56,928 bases of DNA from Bacteroidales bacterium (GTDB lineage Bacteria; Bacteroidota; Bacteroidia; Bacteroidales; PUMT01). Position numbers and translations under genes: made by a program. Position 1 is the stretch's first letter; every line of letters starts with the position of its first letter. Below are positions 53,519 to 56,928 of the stretch, piece by piece. The notes under the pieces were generated by a model. The model saw nothing but the letters and a program-made list of their open reading frames with translations, did not search any database and was not told the origin of the DNA. The DNA lies in NCBI GenBank assembly GCA_007125955.1, contig SLCF01000115.1:1-56928 (forward strand), read 5' to 3'.

Positions 53519-54545
53519 GGGTTCAAAAATAAGGGCATATATTTATCCGGTTACAAACAGGCTTAGAACTGGTGTTTATAACCCCTACATTGACAATTTC
53601 ATGAATTCAACAGATGAATTTGTTGAATTCATGAACAAGGAATATCCTTCAGATACGGGGTTTTTAAATATTGTAAAATTCATTTCAGGTGTCGATGTGC
53701 TTTTCCTGAACTGGATTGAGGATCTGCCTGACAAAAAGGGAGGCTTGATACAGACAGTTTTTTTTCTTTTTATATTAAAACTAAAAAAAATATTCAGAAT
53801 TAAAGTTATTTGGACTTTACACAACAAAATTACACATACCTCAAATAATCAAAGATTGAAGAAATTCATCTTTTCCGCATTGCTAAAAAGAAGCGATATG
53901 ATAATAACTCACTCCAGGGAAGGGATATCCTTTGCTGAGACTTACATGAAAAGTGCATCCTCAAAAGTCTTTTATTTCCCGCATCCTGTAGTTCCGAAAG
54001 ATAATCATCAAGCAAAAGACAAAAAATATGATATCCTTATATGGGGAACAATTTCTCCATATAAGCACGTGGACTCTTTTCTGGATTATCTCCGGGATAA
54101 TGATTTACTTGACAGGTACAGCATTATGATTGCCGGAAAAATAACTGACTCAGTTCTGTCAAAAAAAATTAAACAATATGAAAGAGAAAATATTACTATT
54201 CAAAACAGGTTTATTTCCAATGAAGAACTTACCCAATTAATAAATATTTCTTCAGTAGTTCTCTTTACTTATTCAGCAGATACTGTATTAAGCTCAGGTG
54301 CACTTATGGATTCGATAGCCCATAAATGTCTTGTTGCAGGTCCGGGAACAGGTGCTTTTGCAGATCTCGGGGAGATGGGAATAATTGAAATATATAACAA
54401 TTTTCATGAGCTGACTGAAATTCTGGAAAAAACCAGAAATATTGATATGAAAGCCTTATCCAATAAAATTGAGGATTTTATAAATTCACATACATGGATT
54501 GATTTCAGTAAATCATTAGCTTCGCGAATAATGGCATTAAAATAA
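53511..54545 (+). CDS. GT-B glycosyltransferase (GT4-like)
   Basis: A 344-residue protein. VLFLNWIEDLPD, VIWTLHNKITH and DMIITHSREG lie in the acceptor domain, and DILIWGTISPYKHVDSF begins the donor domain. The C-terminal YSADTVLSSGALMDSIA stands where EX7E is expected, so that motif is not kept. It resembles the protein at 39597-40649 in layout. ATG 53511 is chosen because it overlaps the preceding stop by eight bases; seven more residues upstream in frame are possible. Its last 41 bases overlap the end of the converging minus-strand gene. Confidence 0.85.
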   Translation: MDKGSKIRAYIYPVTNRLRTGVYNPYIDNFMNSTDEFVEFMNKEYPSDTGFLNIVKFISGVDVLFLNWIEDLPDKKGGLIQTVFFLFILKLKKIFRIKVIWTLHNKITHTSNNQRLKKFIFSALLKRSDMIITHSREGISFAETYMKSASSKVFYFPHPVVPKDNHQAKDKKYDILIWGTISPYKHVDSFLDYLRDNDLLDRYSIMIAGKITDSVLSKKIKQYERENITIQNRFISNEELTQLINISSVVLFTYSADTVLSSGALMDSIAHKCLVAGPGTGAFADLGEMGIIEIYNNFHELTEILEKTRNIDMKALSNKIEDFINSHTWIDFSKSLASRIMALK

Positions 54546-55674
54546 TTAAAATATGCAGCAAAAGTTTGTTGTAAATTTCATTATACTTATTGATTACACT
54601 CTTCCAGGAGTAGTTTCCTGAATAATTCCTTGCCGCCTGGCTTAATTTCTTGTAAGTAAGTTCATCTGTTTTTAACATACCTGAAATTATATCAGCAGTT
54701 TCTTCTTGATCACTAAAATTGCACAAATACCCAAATGAATTATTTTTCAGGAATTTTTCAAAACTAGGGATTCTGTTTAAAACACATAAAGTGCCTGAGG
54801 CCATTGCTTCAATAACTGAAATACCAAAACCTTCGTATTCTGAAGCAGAAACAAAAATAAAAGCACTTGAATACAAATCTTTAAGCTCACCTTCACTCAC
54901 CTTCCCCTTAAAAGAAATGTTATTTTGAACATTTAATTTTTTGGCGTAATTGGTTAATCCACAAGAAAGATTTTTACAGTCAGGACCAACAATATTCAAT
55001 TTTGCAGAATAGCCTTTTTCATTAAGACGTGCAATAATTCTGATTAAAAGGTCTATCCTTTTGTGGTGGTCTAATCTGCCCACATATAAAAGTTCTCCTT
55101 TTTGGGCATTTTTTGGCGTGTTTAAATAAGGTTCAATATCAACACCGTTTTCAATAATGATAATTTTATCATTAATTTTTTTAAAAATGGTTAAATCGTT
55201 ATCACTACATCCTATCAGCTGATCATATAATTTGAGAACAAACTTTGTTACGGTCGCGAAATAGAACTTTTTAAAAATATGCCCCCATTTTGTATGGAAA
55301 TAACCACCATGGGTTGTCAGGATTATTTTTTTTTTTTGAAATATTTTAGTTAATGCAATAAAATCAGCAAAAAAATCGACTGCATGAACATTTATTAGGT
55401 CATATATTTTCAGGTAATTATATACAGATGGCGCAACAGGATATTTTTTGCTGAAAAAGAAGGGGATGCGTATAATCTTAACACCTGAAGTATGTGCCTC
55501 ATAAGCTGATAGCTTATTGTTGGTTATGAAATCCCTGTTCAATGTTAATATTGTTACATCATATCCGTGAAGCACCTGGTTCCTGGATAGATTATACACA
55601 TAGTTTTCCAGTCCTCCAATCATTGGATAAAACTGACGAACAATATGTAATATTTTTTTTGGGTTATTATTCAT
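54505..55674 (-). CDS. Family 4 glycosyltransferase
   Basis: GT-B retaining glycosyltransferase of 389 residues. The opening ILHIVRQFYPMIGGLENYV is classical for GT4. LLYVGRLDHHKRIDLLIRII starts the donor domain, and the EX7E motif is E-GFGISVI-E, followed by AMASGTL. ATG 55674 is used; an upstream in-frame TTG would add seven residues. The 3' end overlaps the converging plus-strand GT by 41 bases. It follows the GT2 gene on the minus strand by 39 bases. Confidence 0.92.
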   Translation of the reverse strand: MNNNPKKILHIVRQFYPMIGGLENYVYNLSRNQVLHGYDVTILTLNRDFITNNKLSAYEAHTSGVKIIRIPFFFSKKYPVAPSVYNYLKIYDLINVHAVDFFADFIALTKIFQKKKIILTTHGGYFHTKWGHIFKKFYFATVTKFVLKLYDQLIGCSDNDLTIFKKINDKIIIIENGVDIEPYLNTPKNAQKGELLYVGRLDHHKRIDLLIRIIARLNEKGYSAKLNIVGPDCKNLSCGLTNYAKKLNVQNNISFKGKVSEGELKDLYSSAFIFVSASEYEGFGISVIEAMASGTLCVLNRIPSFEKFLKNNSFGYLCNFSDQEETADIISGMLKTDELTYKKLSQAARNYSGNYSWKSVINKYNEIYNKLLLHILIILMPLFAKLMIY

Positions 55675-55713
55675 TTTAAATTCAATTGGACTCAAAAAAT
55701 TGTTTAAACCGGA

Positions 55714-56577
55714 CTAGTTTATCAGTTTTCTTTTAAAAGTTAATCTTTGCTTTTGTTTGAATCTCAGATATAAAATCAAACTTCTGTCTTCAAGTTGTGA
55801 TTTGTTATTAATATAAGCATGCAGAAAACCGATTATGTTTAATAATCCCGCAACAAAAAAAGGCTTTTGAAACATTCTGTATAATCCTCTGATAATTGCA
55901 AAAACCGGGAGATACCCCAAATAGTGCTGTCTTTCTCCGGCTTTAATTTCACGTTTCATAATATTTTTCTGTTTGTGCCCTATTGGCTTAAAATGAACCA
56001 GAACAAGATCTCTGAAACTTTTAGTTTCCCAGCCAAGTACCTGGGCCTTTAATTCATCAATAGTATCCCATCCCAGCACTTTTTGTAAACCGCCAATTCC
56101 TTCCCAGCATTCTCTTCTGTACATCTTGGCTGCTCCCCTTACGTGATCATCCGGCATTTTGTCAATAACAAGCCTGTTTCTCCTGTACTGGAAAGTTTTT
56201 CCGCTTGCCATTCCAAGTTTCGGATTATACTTAAACCTGTCAAGTAGTGATTCAAAATAATTTTTATCAAATTTCAGATCGCCGTCAAGCTTAACAATAA
56301 ATTCCCAGTTATTGTATGACAGATTATTAAATCCTTCATAAAAGGCCTTTACAACACCCGCACCAGGATTGTGATTTGCAGGCGGGCGTTTAATAGTTTT
56401 TATCCAGTTGTACTTTTTTACATATTTATTTATAATATCTTCAGTTCTGTCAGTAGAACCGTCATTTACCAATATGTATTCAACCGGCCTGACTGTTTGA
56501 TCCAAAACAGATTTTATGGTTTCCTCAATGAAATTTTCTTCATTTCTTACAGGTGAAATTATTATATAACTTGACAT
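55714..56577 (-). CDS. Family 2 glycosyltransferase
   Basis: GT-A glycosyltransferase of 287 residues. IIISPVRNEENFIEETIKSV opens the donor domain, LVNDGSTDRTE and KLDGDLKFD carry the acidic metal ligands, and MYRRECWEGIGGLQ followed by LGWD is the region shared with its paralogue at 51386-52282. A hydrophobic segment near 225-255 may touch the membrane. Nine bases separate it from the partial WecG-type gene upstream. Confidence 0.9.
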   Translation of the reverse strand: MSSYIIISPVRNEENFIEETIKSVLDQTVRPVEYILVNDGSTDRTEDIINKYVKKYNWIKTIKRPPANHNPGAGVVKAFYEGFNNLSYNNWEFIVKLDGDLKFDKNYFESLLDRFKYNPKLGMASGKTFQYRRNRLVIDKMPDDHVRGAAKMYRRECWEGIGGLQKVLGWDTIDELKAQVLGWETKSFRDLVLVHFKPIGHKQKNIMKREIKAGERQHYLGYLPVFAIIRGLYRMFQKPFFVAGLLNIIGFLHAYINNKSQLEDRSLILYLRFKQKQRLTFKRKLIN

Positions 56578-56586
56578 AATTTTGGG

Positions 56587-56928
56587 TTAAACCCTTTTTT
56601 TAAAGGGAGTAATATGAAAAAAAAACAAAACATTCCCGATTATATACCTTTTCCAGAGCCTGACGGGTTCGCTTATCAACCTGAATACCCACTCCATGTT
56701 CATTTTTCTCATCCATAACGGGGCACGCTTAACCCTTCCGGATAAGAAATCGAGTATTGCCCCGCCGGCAATTATTATTTTAATATTCTCAAGCTTCTCT
56801 TTGTTTACTGATGCCCAAAGTTCCTGTTTGGGCACCCCCATCCCAAGCACCAGCAGTTCCGCCCCTGAGTTGTTAACCTTTTCAAGCACTTCATTTTCTT
56901 CTTTATTACTGAAGTAACCGGAAAGGCA
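56587..56928 (-). CDS. WecG/TagA/CpsF-family glycosyltransferase, partial
   Basis: Only the C-terminal 113 codons are in the window; the frame stays open to the right edge and reads GYFSNKEENEVLEKVN before the first possible in-frame start. LVLGMGVPKQELW and GGAILDFLSGRVKRAPLWMRKMNMEW are hallmark segments of this family, which transfers N-acetylmannosaminuronate, N-acetylmannosamine or glucose onto a lipid carrier-linked sugar. It indicates that the polysaccharide locus continues to the right. Confidence 0.9.
   Translation of the reverse strand, partial: CLSGYFSNKEENEVLEKVNNSGAELLVLGMGVPKQELWASVNKEKLENIKIIIAGGAILDFLSGRVKRAPLWMRKMNMEWVFRLISEPVRLWKRYIIGNVLFFFHITPFKKRV

Overview
The window looks like chromosomal DNA of an uncultured or environmental Bacteroidota member (Bacteroidales/Marinilabiliales-like). 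The reasons are: several -7 boxes of the Bacteroidota form TAnnTTTG; few Shine-Dalgarno sequences; a type III glutamine synthetase; a long Bacteroidetes-type PurM; an OmpA/TPR/PD40 protein of PorE architecture; families DUF2851 and DUF3109; and the gene set arginine decarboxylase-agmatinase-deoxyhypusine-synthase-like. These are family-level judgements made by reading, not by database search.

Positions 1-31.4 kb are a housekeeping and accessory core of moderate base composition. On the minus strand lie a MerR/B12-binding regulator, an O-methyltransferase and an M16 peptidase, next to tRNA-Phe, an MsrB-MsrA fusion and a DUF3267 membrane protein. Then come gpmI, DUF3109, an M20 peptidase, glnN (GSIII) and a PorE-like envelope protein. 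A minus-strand polyamine operon (arginine decarboxylase, agmatinase, DHS-like) is followed by a GNAT-nitrilase fusion with purM, prfA-pyrF-DUF2851, rpsO-pnp, a deoxynucleoside kinase, a TPR lipoprotein, a SpoU-type RNA methyltransferase, sucC and a small unknown protein.

From about 31.4 kb to the right edge the DNA becomes visibly AT-richer and holds a surface-polysaccharide locus that continues beyond the window. It starts with a divergent nucleotide-sugar dehydrogenase and a CDP-6-deoxyhexose module (RmlC-like epimerase, RfbF, RfbG, NAD-dependent reductase/epimerase). Next are a UDP-galactopyranose-mutase-like flavoprotein, glycosyltransferases, a Wzx flippase, a Wzy-like polymerase, a lipoprotein with a glycosidase-like barrel, a TupA-like ATP-grasp protein, a FemAB-like acyltransferase, a beta-helix lipoprotein, six more glycosyltransferases and the C-terminal part of a WecG/TagA/CpsF transferase cut by the window edge. 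Read together, the genes suggest a Wzx/Wzy-assembled glycan carrying a CDP-derived, possibly furanose, 6-deoxy sugar and possibly amino-acid decoration, with two outer-membrane lipoproteins acting on it. That model is inference.

I see no CRISPR array, complete insertion sequence, prophage or rRNA. Structural non-coding signals include one tRNA, several hairpin terminators, a perfect 15-bp inverted repeat upstream of glnN and a REP-like double hairpin inside the polysaccharide locus.
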